From CAYWJA01 sp964458485 (lineage in GTDB: Bacteria; Patescibacteriota; Gracilibacteria; UM-FILTER-43-11), in NCBI GenBank assembly GCA_964458485.1, contig CAYWJA010000024.1, positions 1 to 29,289 of the forward strand: a stretch of 29,289 nt of DNA, read 5' to 3'. Below, in pieces: positions 22,063-29,169 of this stretch (its first letter is position 1; every line of letters begins with the position of its first letter). The position numbers were made by a program, and so were the translations under genes. The notes beneath the pieces are model-generated. The model searched no databases. It was not told where the DNA came from and saw only the letters and a list, made by a program, of their open reading frames with translations.

Positions 22063-23370
22063 TTATTCCTTCTTGTCTTTCTCCTCTTTCTCATCTACCT
22101 CTTCTTTTTTCTCATCCTCCTCCTTCTTCTTGGCAGCTTTCTTAGCTGGTTTCTTTTTAGGTTTTTCTTCTGGTTTGTCATCCGCAGCATCTTCATCGGG
22201 ACGGGCATGCCCGTCCCCTATATCTGATTTATTTGATTCTTCAGATGCGTCTTCTGGTTTTTCGGATTTCTTAGCTTTTTTCTTCCCACCCTTTTTCAAA
22301 CTTAATCCAATACGATGTTCGTCGCGATCGATATTAATTACAACCGCTTCAACCTCATCGCCAATAGATAGGAAATTTTTAGGGTCTTCAACTTTTTTAT
22401 CTGAAATTTCAGAAAGATGAATAAGTCCATTAATTTCATCATCTAATTGTACAAAAGCACCAAATTGAGAAAATCTGTTAACTGTACCCTTAACTTTACC
22501 CCCAATAGGATACTTTGCAGCAATTTCCTCCCATGGATCTTTAATCAAACGCTTAATACTTAAAGAAAGTTTATCTTTTTCAATGCCGATGATTTGTACA
22601 TCAACAGGATCTCCGACTTTTGCATATTGATGAGGATTACTTACATGACCCCATGCAATTTCAGAAATATGAACAAGACCTTCTAAGCCTTCAAATGTTA
22701 CAAAAATACCAAATTTAACAACACCGCTAACTTTACCGGAAACAGTATCGCCAATCTTTAATTTTTTAAGATTCGCACTAGAAGAAGATTCCGTTGCAGC
22801 CTTCTCTGATAGGATCATTTTTCCTGTACTGCGATCAATATTAATAACCTTTACATTAAACTTTTGTGCAACCAACTTTTTTAACCTCATTAAAATCTGA
22901 CCAGCATCTGCACCATCTACACGTGGATAATGAACAGGCGCAAGTTGTGAAACGGGAATAAAGCCTTTAATGCCATCAACATCTAAAAGTAACCCTCCTT
23001 TATTAGCCTCGCTAACAATCACTTCAACAACATCACCGTTTTTGTAGGCTTTTTCAAATCTATCCCATGCATTTGCCTGTGATGCCTTACGAAGAGAAAG
23101 AACAACCATTCCATGATCATCTTCATCTTCTACAACAACAGCTTGTACTTCATCGCCTACAGCCAGGTCTTTCATGGTACCAGCGCTGTCATGAGTCTCT
23201 GAGCCAGAAATTATACCAACAGCTACACCATTTAAATCAACGGCAACATGATTTTTTCGTAAGCTTATTACATTGCCAGTTATAACAGTGCCAAGCTCTG
23301 GCTTTACAAAATCTTCTGAGCTAGCCAGAAGGTCTTCCATTGTTAGGTTTTCGTCTATAATCTTGAACAT
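22063..23370 (-). CDS. rpsA: Ribosomal protein S1 (four S1 domains)
   Basis: S1 binds mRNA on the 30S subunit. The 435-residue protein has four OB-fold S1 domains, each starting with a Gly-x-V pattern: about 27-95 (GTVITGNVISLRKN), 112-180 (GDVVEVIVSEANKGG), 208-275 (GDTVSGKVSGVVKFGIFV) and 293-360 (GGKVKGTVNRFSQFGAFV). The last two are the best conserved, with GLVHISE and GLIHLSE. A C-terminal tail of about 75 residues is Lys/Glu-rich and carries an in-frame palindrome-encoded GDGHARP at 385-391. Four domains is fewer than the six of E. coli but usual in many other phyla. With Shine-Dalgarno sites nearly absent, S1 may matter for initiation here (inference). A promoter and a long structured leader lie upstream. 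Confidence 0.93.
   Translation of the reverse strand: MFKIIDENLTMEDLLASSEDFVKPELGTVITGNVISLRKNHVAVDLNGVAVGIISGSETHDSAGTMKDLAVGDEVQAVVVEDEDDHGMVVLSLRKASQANAWDRFEKAYKNGDVVEVIVSEANKGGLLLDVDGIKGFIPVSQLAPVHYPRVDGADAGQILMRLKKLVAQKFNVKVINIDRSTGKMILSEKAATESSSSANLKKLKIGDTVSGKVSGVVKFGIFVTFEGLEGLVHISEIAWGHVSNPHQYAKVGDPVDVQIIGIEKDKLSLSIKRLIKDPWEEIAAKYPIGGKVKGTVNRFSQFGAFVQLDDEINGLIHLSEISDKKVEDPKNFLSIGDEVEAVVINIDRDEHRIGLSLKKGGKKKAKKSEKPEDASEESNKSDIGDGHARPDEDAADDKPEEKPKKKPAKKAAKKKEEDEKKEEVDEKEEKDKKE
22198..22217. repeat. Perfect 20-bp palindrome inside rpsA
   Basis: gggacgggca and tgcccgtccc are perfect reverse complements. On the coding strand it is preceded by ATAG and read GDGHARP. It corresponds to the outer part of the dnaX element at 1181-1224 in the same reading frame, without that element's inner stem. 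Confidence 0.85.
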
Positions 23371-23394
23371 GATTTTTGATTCTGCTTATTTTTT

Positions 23395-23496
23395 ATTAGG
23401 ATTTTTAGGATTTGTACGATGTGTAGGATTTGTATGATTATGTCTGGAAAATATCCTACAAATCTTACAAATCTTTTAGATCTTACAAATCCTAAT
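23395..23496. repeat. Hairpin with about 10-nt units in the rpsA leader
   Basis: Left words taggattttt, aggatttgta and taggatttgta. Right words tacaaatctt, acaaatcttt and ttacaaatccta. The arms are imperfect reverse complements around tgtctggaaa. The promoter predicted at 23593-23620 places it inside the 5' leader of rpsA, ending about 25 nt before the ATG. Confidence 0.75.
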
Positions 23497-23592
23497 TCAA
23501 TAGCAAAAAAATCAGCAGAATTGTTAATAAATATTAATTACTCCCTAGTTACTTCCCCCTGCAAAGGAGAAGATGAGTTAAGAAGCGTAGGT

Positions 23593-23620
23593 ATTATATA
23601 GGTTTTATGAGGGAATGCAA
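23593..23620 (-). promoter_or_regulatory. rpsA promoter
   Basis: On the minus strand TTGCAT (23620-23615), 16 nt, TATAAT (23598-23593). It sits just after the recF stop codon. The predicted leader is about 215 nt, by far the longest in the window. Confidence 0.6.
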
Positions 23621-23625
23621 GGTTT

Positions 23626-24726
23626 TTATCGCCTTCCGTGATCAACCCCCCCCTCCACCACCTCAAAAACCTTCTTCTCTCCATCCACCACATCCAAAAA
23701 TTCCCGATGAGTTGTTGTAATGAAGGTTTGGGTGTTTTTTAAAATATTGAAAAGTACTTTTTGCCGATCCTCATCAAGCTCGGAAAATACATCATCTAAA
23801 AGTAACACCGGGTAAAACCCTGTTTTTTCTTTTAAAAGTTCAATTTCTGCGAATTTAAGGGTCAAAACCAAGCTCCTCCACTCCCCCCTTGAGGCAAAAG
23901 ATTTCATATCATGGCCATTACACAAAAAAGACAAATCATCACGATGTGGGCCAAGTTGGGTGGAGCCGCTCATAATGTCGCGTTTACGATTATTTGCAAG
24001 AAATTCTAAATATTTAGATGTATCGCAATGCGCAATAGAGGGCTCATATTTAATTTTTAAATCATCCTGATTCCCAGATACATCTTTATAAAAATTGGAT
24101 GCATATTTATTGATTTCATCAATAACATCTGCACGTTTTTTTATAATCCTAAGCCCGACATCTGCAAGCTTTTTATCCCAAAATTCCAGCTCTTCTTCCT
24201 TGGCTTTCTCATCTACTATCCGCTTTAATAAAGAATTTCTTTGCTTAACCGTCTGCTTATATTCAACACTGCCCATCAAATAATCCCTGTCAAATTGAGA
24301 AAGAAACAAATCTATATAACGTCGGCGAATGGCTGGTGAAAGGTGGACCATCCCAATATCTTCCGGAGAAAAAAAGACAACATTAAAATTACCGATATAT
24401 TCTGCTGCATTTTTTTGCAGCCCATTAATTTTAAGAGTCTTTTTTGGCGGCTCGCGAGTCGCAATTAGATCCATAATAATTTCCTCATCACCCCTATCTA
24501 CTTTTGCATTAAGTGAACAAAAATCCGCACTAAATTCCATCAAATCCCAATTATTATTGGTTCTAAAAGATTTAGAAATTGCCAATAAAAAAATCGCCTC
24601 CAAAATATTTGTCTTTCCATGTCCGTTTAGACCTACAAAGGCGAACATTTTTGCCTCAGAATCAAACTTTAAAGTTGTTTTTTTCAGGTTTCGAAAGCCT
24701 GTGAATGTTAGAGAGTCTATCTTCAT
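23626..24726 (-). CDS. recF: DNA replication and repair protein RecF
   Basis: RecF is an SMC-like ATPase that works with RecO and RecR to load RecA at gaps. From the ATG at 24726 (MKIDSLTFTGFRNLKKTTL) it has 366 residues, the normal length. A longer frame to 24966 runs through promoter and divergent gene sequence and is rejected. GLNGHGKTN at about 33-41 is Walker A, TQLGPHRDDLSF is the signature motif region, GEWRSLVLTLKFAE lies between, and PVLLLDDVFSELD is Walker B plus D-loop. dnaN and gyrB, often linked with recF, are not here. Its -10 overlaps the -35 of the divergent peptidase gene. The mRNA would be nearly leaderless. Confidence 0.95.
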   Translation of the reverse strand: MKIDSLTFTGFRNLKKTTLKFDSEAKMFAFVGLNGHGKTNILEAIFLLAISKSFRTNNNWDLMEFSADFCSLNAKVDRGDEEIIMDLIATREPPKKTLKINGLQKNAAEYIGNFNVVFFSPEDIGMVHLSPAIRRRYIDLFLSQFDRDYLMGSVEYKQTVKQRNSLLKRIVDEKAKEEELEFWDKKLADVGLRIIKKRADVIDEINKYASNFYKDVSGNQDDLKIKYEPSIAHCDTSKYLEFLANNRKRDIMSGSTQLGPHRDDLSFLCNGHDMKSFASRGEWRSLVLTLKFAEIELLKEKTGFYPVLLLDDVFSELDEDRQKVLFNILKNTQTFITTTHREFLDVVDGEKKVFEVVEGGVDHGRR

Positions 24727-24730
24727 TACC

Positions 24731-24759
24731 TTGTAATTATACAGTTTTTTTGCTATAAT
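24731..24759 (+). promoter_or_regulatory. Promoter of the M23-SLH gene
   Basis: TTGTAA (24731-24736), 17 nt, TATAAT (24754-24759) with TGC before the -10. The predicted start near 24766 gives a leader of about 70 nt that contains a stable hairpin. Confidence 0.65.
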
Positions 24760-24764
24760 ATAAG
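24736..24764 (-). promoter_or_regulatory. recF promoter overlapping the divergent promoter
   Basis: On the minus strand CTTATA (24764-24759), 17 nt, TATAAT (24741-24736) preceded by TG. The two promoters share almost the same 34 bp, so polymerase binding should be mutually exclusive. The predicted start is about 3 nt from the recF ATG. Confidence 0.5.
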
Positions 24765-24796
24765 GATTTATTTTAATAAGAAATATATTTCCTGAT

Positions 24797-24828
24797 GAGC
24801 GGCCCTGTGCTGTTGCAATAGGGCTCTC
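24797..24828 (+). promoter_or_regulatory. Stable 5'-leader hairpin before the M23-SLH gene
   Basis: GAG and GGCCCT pair with AGGGCT and CTC, with one bulged C and one G-T pair. An inner TGC/GCA stem carries a TGTT loop. It ends 10 nt before the ATG. It is not one of the period-locked repeats. It could hide or position the start codon, or be an operator; I recognise no known riboswitch class. Confidence 0.55.
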
Positions 24829-24838
24829 GCTACTTACT

Positions 24839-27094
24839 ATGAAATTCAAAATAAGACAAATAGGAAAAAATAAAAAAAGAATAAAAAAAACTGCAAAAAA
24901 ATTACCGCATGCAGTTCCTGATAAATACAAAAATGTACTAAAATATGCTGGGCTAACTGTCGGCACAATAGCATTAATGATGCTTGTATATTTTAGTGAA
25001 CAGGCAGGTGTTTGGTTTAAGGCAAGTGTATTGGAGGCACCTCAGGCATTTAATGGTACAGCTCTGCCTGTAGATAAAGTTCCGAATTGGACTAAAGTAG
25101 GAGGTAAGACTAGGCTTAAGTATAACCAAATTCCTGTAGGTGATTTTATTAAGTTGCCAAAATATAACTTAAATACATTGCAATTCCCAAGCGATAGTTT
25201 AATTTGGGGAAATTCAAATCACGATATTATTAGGAACGCTAAAATTACCTATTCTGTAGTTTATATGGGGAATTATAAACTAGATCATAAAGAGGATGTA
25301 GGAAGCCATTTGGCAGTTGATATTAAACTACCCGAAGGAACACCAATACGATCTATTGCAAATGGTAAAGTTGTTAAAAAATCAATGATATCAAATGGAT
25401 TCGGACACCATATTGTAATAAAGCACCCAAATGTTCCTGACCCGGGAAATCCAGGTAAACGTGTCACACTTTATTCTGCATTCAATCACATGGATCAGAT
25501 TAATGTATCTGAGGGGCAAAATGTATTAAAGGGGCAGATAATTGGCACAAGCGGAAATACAGGTACTTCCAGTACACCACATCTTCACTTCCAGATAGAC
25601 AGAGAAAGTGCAGGTTGGCATCCGTACTGGCCATTCTCATGGAAAGATTCACGGGCAGCAGGCCTTAGTTTTTTTGAAGCAGTAAATGCAGGACTTGGCC
25701 TTTCTAATGGAAAGACTCACACTGTTCATCCTATGGATTTTGTGTATAAAAACCTAAACTACAAACCTACTGTAAATAACAATGCAACCACAAAGCCAGC
25801 TGATAATACGGATAAATATACTTTACCTAAGAATGAAGAATCAACTTCAACTACGACCACAACCACTACCACCAATCCAACACCACCAGTTACTACCCCA
25901 CCTCCTGTAACTACTGAGCCAAAAGTTAATTTTGCTGATGGTAGCGCATCTAAATTATTTACTTACACAATAACGGGCGAAACACTTAGCTACATAAACA
26001 ATGGGGTAACACTAACGGTTAAAGATGAAACAAATCAAGTTAGCAAACTTAAAAGTGGTGAATATATAAATTTAGAAATATCAGGTGTAGGAAATTTACT
26101 TAAAAAGAATTTCAGTAAAACAGACTTTATTGACGGAACTATTAAGCTAATTGTTAAAAGTTCAAAAGTTGGTACAGCGAATATAACTGTCGGTAAAAGT
26201 AGCCATCAGGTAAATTTTATAGATAAAGTTAAACCTGTAGCAAAACTGCTAATCAAGCACGACGGGCATTTCCAAAAAAATATTGTAGAAAAAATGCAGG
26301 TTATTGCATTGGATGCAGATGGGAATGTAGCACCGGCTGTTAATTTTATGGGTGTTGTAAGTGTTAAATCGAATAAAATAGGATCAGCTAAAATTACACC
26401 AAACCGCCTGGAAAGCAGAGATTTTAAAAATGGTATTGCAGATCTGAGGGTAATAATTTCTGATAAAGGACCAATTACCATAAAGGCTAATAATGGTGCC
26501 ATTGTAGGAACAGGTAATCCTATATATATAGAAGATACACAAATATTCTCAGATATCAGTAGATCACATAAAAATTATGAAGCTATTAAATATTTAAAAA
26601 ACAAGAGTATTATAAATGGATATTCTGATGGATCATTTAAGCCGACAAAAACAGTAAATCGTGCAGAGGCCCTTAAGATGTTAATGCTTGCATTTGATGT
26701 TAAGGAAAATGGAAATGGTATTTTGAGCTTTTCTGATGTAGATATAAACGCCTGGTATGCCTCAGCTTTAAGCGCAGCTTTAAGCAAGGGTATTGTACAA
26801 GGTTACAGCGATGGAACATTTAAACCAAGCAAAACCGTAAACCGTGCGGAGTATTTAAAAATTCTATTCGCTACAAATAACATGAAGCCTACTAATAACA
26901 TCACAAAACCATATAACGATGTTAAATTAACAGACTGGTTCGCCGGTTATGCATTTATGGCAAATAAAATGAATATTTTAGACACCTCAAATAATCTAAA
27001 TCCAACCAATGGAATGACGCGTGCTGATGTTGCTGAAACGATTTATAGGATGAAAATGATAAAGGATAATAATTTGGTTACGTATTCGAAGTAG
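24839..27094 (+). CDS. Surface M23 peptidase with Ig-like and SLH domains
   Basis: 751 residues. A basic cytoplasmic start and one membrane segment (about 36-53) lead to an M23 metallopeptidase domain (about 150-265). Zinc ligands are His157 and Asp161 (HLAVD) and His250 in HLHF (248-251), with His217 nearby. This is the LytM/lysostaphin layout, so peptidoglycan peptide cross-links are the expected substrate. A Thr/Pro linker (335-358) and two Ig/invasin-like beta domains (about 370-550) follow. Three SLH repeats (about 563-745) end the protein: IFSDISRSHKNYEAIKYL, FSDVDINAWYASAL and YNDVKLTDWFAGYAF, each with an NGYSDG or TRADV-type motif. It probably trims the wall while tethered to the S-layer polymer. 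Transcription ends at a good intrinsic terminator. Confidence 0.94.
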   Translation: MKFKIRQIGKNKKRIKKTAKKLPHAVPDKYKNVLKYAGLTVGTIALMMLVYFSEQAGVWFKASVLEAPQAFNGTALPVDKVPNWTKVGGKTRLKYNQIPVGDFIKLPKYNLNTLQFPSDSLIWGNSNHDIIRNAKITYSVVYMGNYKLDHKEDVGSHLAVDIKLPEGTPIRSIANGKVVKKSMISNGFGHHIVIKHPNVPDPGNPGKRVTLYSAFNHMDQINVSEGQNVLKGQIIGTSGNTGTSSTPHLHFQIDRESAGWHPYWPFSWKDSRAAGLSFFEAVNAGLGLSNGKTHTVHPMDFVYKNLNYKPTVNNNATTKPADNTDKYTLPKNEESTSTTTTTTTTNPTPPVTTPPPVTTEPKVNFADGSASKLFTYTITGETLSYINNGVTLTVKDETNQVSKLKSGEYINLEISGVGNLLKKNFSKTDFIDGTIKLIVKSSKVGTANITVGKSSHQVNFIDKVKPVAKLLIKHDGHFQKNIVEKMQVIALDADGNVAPAVNFMGVVSVKSNKIGSAKITPNRLESRDFKNGIADLRVIISDKGPITIKANNGAIVGTGNPIYIEDTQIFSDISRSHKNYEAIKYLKNKSIINGYSDGSFKPTKTVNRAEALKMLMLAFDVKENGNGILSFSDVDINAWYASALSAALSKGIVQGYSDGTFKPSKTVNRAEYLKILFATNNMKPTNNITKPYNDVKLTDWFAGYAFMANKMNILDTSNNLNPTNGMTRADVAETIYRMKMIKDNNLVTYSK

Positions 27095-27120
27095 TTTGCT
27101 ATTGCAGTGTACCCTTTCAG

Positions 27121-27255
27121 TTTCTATTTCTGATTTCGGATTTCAGATTTTTGATTCACATTTAGTATTTATTATTTAGTATTCACTTCTAAAATATTTA
27201 AATACAAAATGAAAAATCGATTCTGAAATCTGAATTCTGAGATCAGAAATAGAAA
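27121..27255. repeat. Hairpin with 7-nt units after the M23-SLH gene
   Basis: Left units atttctg, atttcgg, atttcag, atttttg, attcaca. Right units gattctg, aaatctg, aattctg, agatcag. The arms close with tttctatttct against agaaatagaaa. Central atttagtattt words match the 10406-10558 hairpin, so the two are the same family. Confidence 0.82.
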
Positions 27256-27258
27256 AAG

Positions 27259-27316
27259 CTGGAGCGTATTTGCCTGCACTGAGCGCAGCCGAAGTGCAAT
27301 GGGCTCCAGGTTTTTT
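27259..27316. terminator. Bidirectional terminator between M23-SLH and RHH genes
   Basis: ctggagc (27259-27265) pairs with gctccag (27303-27309). An inner gcact/agtgc stem lies inside it. A run of six T follows on the + strand (27311-27316), and five T follow on the minus strand. It serves both convergent genes. Confidence 0.75.
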
Positions 27317-27325
27317 ATCGTAGAT

Positions 27326-27535
27326 TTATTTGAATTGCTTTGCTAATTCATCTAAATTACCTTCCAAGTCAGGTTCTTTTTGGGCCCTAAGAATACTTTC
27401 CACAGCTTGATCTTGTATATATTGATTAACAGCTTTTTGTATAAATTCCAATCTATTTTCAGCCACGCCATCTTCAATAAAACCGTCCATATGATCGATT
27501 AACCTTTTGTCTAGTTTAATTGATAATGTATACAT
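27326..27535 (-). CDS. Ribbon-helix-helix (CopG-like) regulator
   Basis: 69 residues. MYTLSIKLDKRLIDHMDGFI begins with the short beta strand (YTLSIKLD) followed by helices in NRLEFIQKAVNQYIQDQAVE, the usual ribbon-helix-helix plan of small DNA-binding repressors and antitoxins. A longer tail (QKEPDLEGNLDELAKQF) could be the partner-binding part if this is an antitoxin. No toxin gene follows or precedes it, so it may be a solitary regulator. An extended -10 (TGATATAAT) upstream gives an 18-nt leader. The DNA target is unknown; autoregulation is typical for the family. Confidence 0.75.
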   Translation of the reverse strand: MYTLSIKLDKRLIDHMDGFIEDGVAENRLEFIQKAVNQYIQDQAVESILRAQKEPDLEGNLDELAKQFK

Positions 27536-27559
27536 TTTTATAAGTTTTAAATCATCAAT

Positions 27560-27568
27560 ATTATATCA
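27560..27568 (-). promoter_or_regulatory. Extended -10 promoter of the RHH gene
   Basis: On the minus strand TGATATAAT, a TGn-extended -10. There is no good -35 at 17 nt (a TTGCAT lies 22 nt upstream). Distance to the ATG is about 25 nt. Confidence 0.5.
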
Positions 27569-27651
27569 TTCTTATTAAGATAAAAATATGCAAGAAAAAT
27601 ACGCAATAAATCATAAAAATCATTTAATCATATGAATCAAAGTTCAGACAA

Positions 27652-29034
27652 CTATTCCTGATACTCCTTAAAAAGCTTCTCAAACAATTCCGGCACCAAT
27701 GCCATCTCATCCGGTTGCAGCACATAAGCAATGCGCATCTGGGTTTTGCCTGGGTTCTCTTCACCTTTTTTTATATTATAAAATCCATCCATTGGGGCAA
27801 CAAGCAGGGTCATTGGTTTTCCATTTATATCTACTGATCCTTTTTGCGCACAATAAAGTACAAATTTATTAGCATCAAAGCCGTCTTTGGCAATATTTTT
27901 AACATCAACAACAGAATAAATAGAAGCATCCGGGCTGGAAATAATTACACCTGGTAAACGTGATTTTAAATCATCAGTAAGCTTCACCATTAAATCTTTG
28001 TAATAAGTGCGAAGTTCATCAAACCATTTATGAAGATCTTCTACACTCTCGTGTGCCAATGCCCCAAAAATGTATTGGCCGATCGAATTAGGGCATAAAT
28101 TTGCTGTATATTCCGCTACGGATTGCTCATGAAACTTTTTATTATCAGTAACAATGCCGCCAATCCTTAGTCCACATCCATTCCAAACCTTGGAGGCGGT
28201 TTCTATAGAAATTCTGCGGCCGGTAATTCCGGGTACCTCATCTTCTGTTATTTTCCAGATACTTGATGATTCACTGTCTCCATAATGAAGTTCGCGATAA
28301 GCTTCGTCGCTGATCATCCACAAATTGTATTTAACGCAAATTTTAGCAAGCTTAACCATTGTATCGTGATCGTAAAAATGCCCTGTTGGATTATCGTATG
28401 GAATTACAACAAGTGCACCCGGATCATTTTCCTGAATAATTTTTTCAATTTCTTCGGTGTCCGGTAAGGTAAATTTTCCATCTTCCTGTAATTCTCTTCG
28501 TATAGAAATTATCCCTCGCCCGGTGCGATCTGCCATTGAGATGTAATTGGTATAAGCTGCATCGATAACAAGTAATGGTTTTTCTGTTGTACCGGCAGGC
28601 CCGCAGCAGCCAAGAATTACAAGTTCCATAGCAGCAGAACCACCATCTGTAATTTGCACATTAATTCCATCAGTTTCACACCCGCTTGCCTTAATTACAT
28701 TTAAAAATGCTTTTATACATTCAGGAGTTCCAACAGTTGCACTATAATCTACAACTCCATTTTTAAATGGACTATCTTCAGATTGCAGATTAAACATTCT
28801 TTCCTGAATAGCTGGATGTAAGGGAAGGGAAACATTACCAATGGCAGTATTTAAAGCAGTTGTTTCATCTGTGCGTTTCATAAATTCAATTGATGCAAGA
28901 CGAATAGCTGAAGGTTGGCGGGAAGCAAAATGGGATGAAATAATTGGATCTGTCATATTATTTTTTTTAATTGTTATATGTTTAATAGGGACTTTCTTAG
29001 CTTGTAAGTCCGCTGCAGTTGTTGCTTGGCTCAT
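27652..29034 (-). CDS. PLP-dependent aminotransferase, class I/II fold type I
   Basis: 460 residues from the ATG at 29034; an internal ATG at 28956 (MTDPIISSHF) would give 434. The longer start is kept because a promoter lies about 18 nt upstream of it, but the first 26 residues are not typical of the family. Fold type I residues: Asn215 in PYDNPTG, Asp243 and Tyr246 in SDEAYRELHY, Schiff-base Lys282 in TASKVWNGCG and Arg290. The substrate is likely an amino acid/2-oxoacid pair such as aspartate, but sequence does not settle it. The gene stands alone between the RHH gene and a divergent exported protein. Confidence 0.88.
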   Translation of the reverse strand: MSQATTAADLQAKKVPIKHITIKKNNMTDPIISSHFASRQPSAIRLASIEFMKRTDETTALNTAIGNVSLPLHPAIQERMFNLQSEDSPFKNGVVDYSATVGTPECIKAFLNVIKASGCETDGINVQITDGGSAAMELVILGCCGPAGTTEKPLLVIDAAYTNYISMADRTGRGIISIRRELQEDGKFTLPDTEEIEKIIQENDPGALVVIPYDNPTGHFYDHDTMVKLAKICVKYNLWMISDEAYRELHYGDSESSSIWKITEDEVPGITGRRISIETASKVWNGCGLRIGGIVTDNKKFHEQSVAEYTANLCPNSIGQYIFGALAHESVEDLHKWFDELRTYYKDLMVKLTDDLKSRLPGVIISSPDASIYSVVDVKNIAKDGFDANKFVLYCAQKGSVDINGKPMTLLVAPMDGFYNIKKGEENPGKTQMRIAYVLQPDEMALVPELFEKLFKEYQE

Positions 29035-29059
29035 GGGGCAATCTTGTTAAATTGATCTG

Positions 29060-29088
29060 ATTTTATTACATAAAATTAATGAAGGCAA
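29060..29088 (-). promoter_or_regulatory. Likely aminotransferase promoter
   Basis: On the minus strand TTGCCT (29088-29083), 17 nt, TAAAAT (29065-29060). The leader would be about 18 nt. Confidence 0.5.
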
Positions 29089-29169
29089 ATATTAAATAAA
29101 ATCTTTTGACATTGATAAAAATATAAAAACAGTATAAATTTAATAATCCCACTTTCTTAATAGAATCAT

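Noticed and set aside
24791..24838. CTGATGA in the leader before the M23 gene as a hammerhead ribozyme core
   Set aside because: The hairpin follows as stem II would, but no GAAA completes the core and no stem III can be drawn.
24727..24966. Longer N-terminus for RecF
   Set aside because: It would read through two promoters and the start of the divergent gene; the RecF motif begins at MKIDSLTF.
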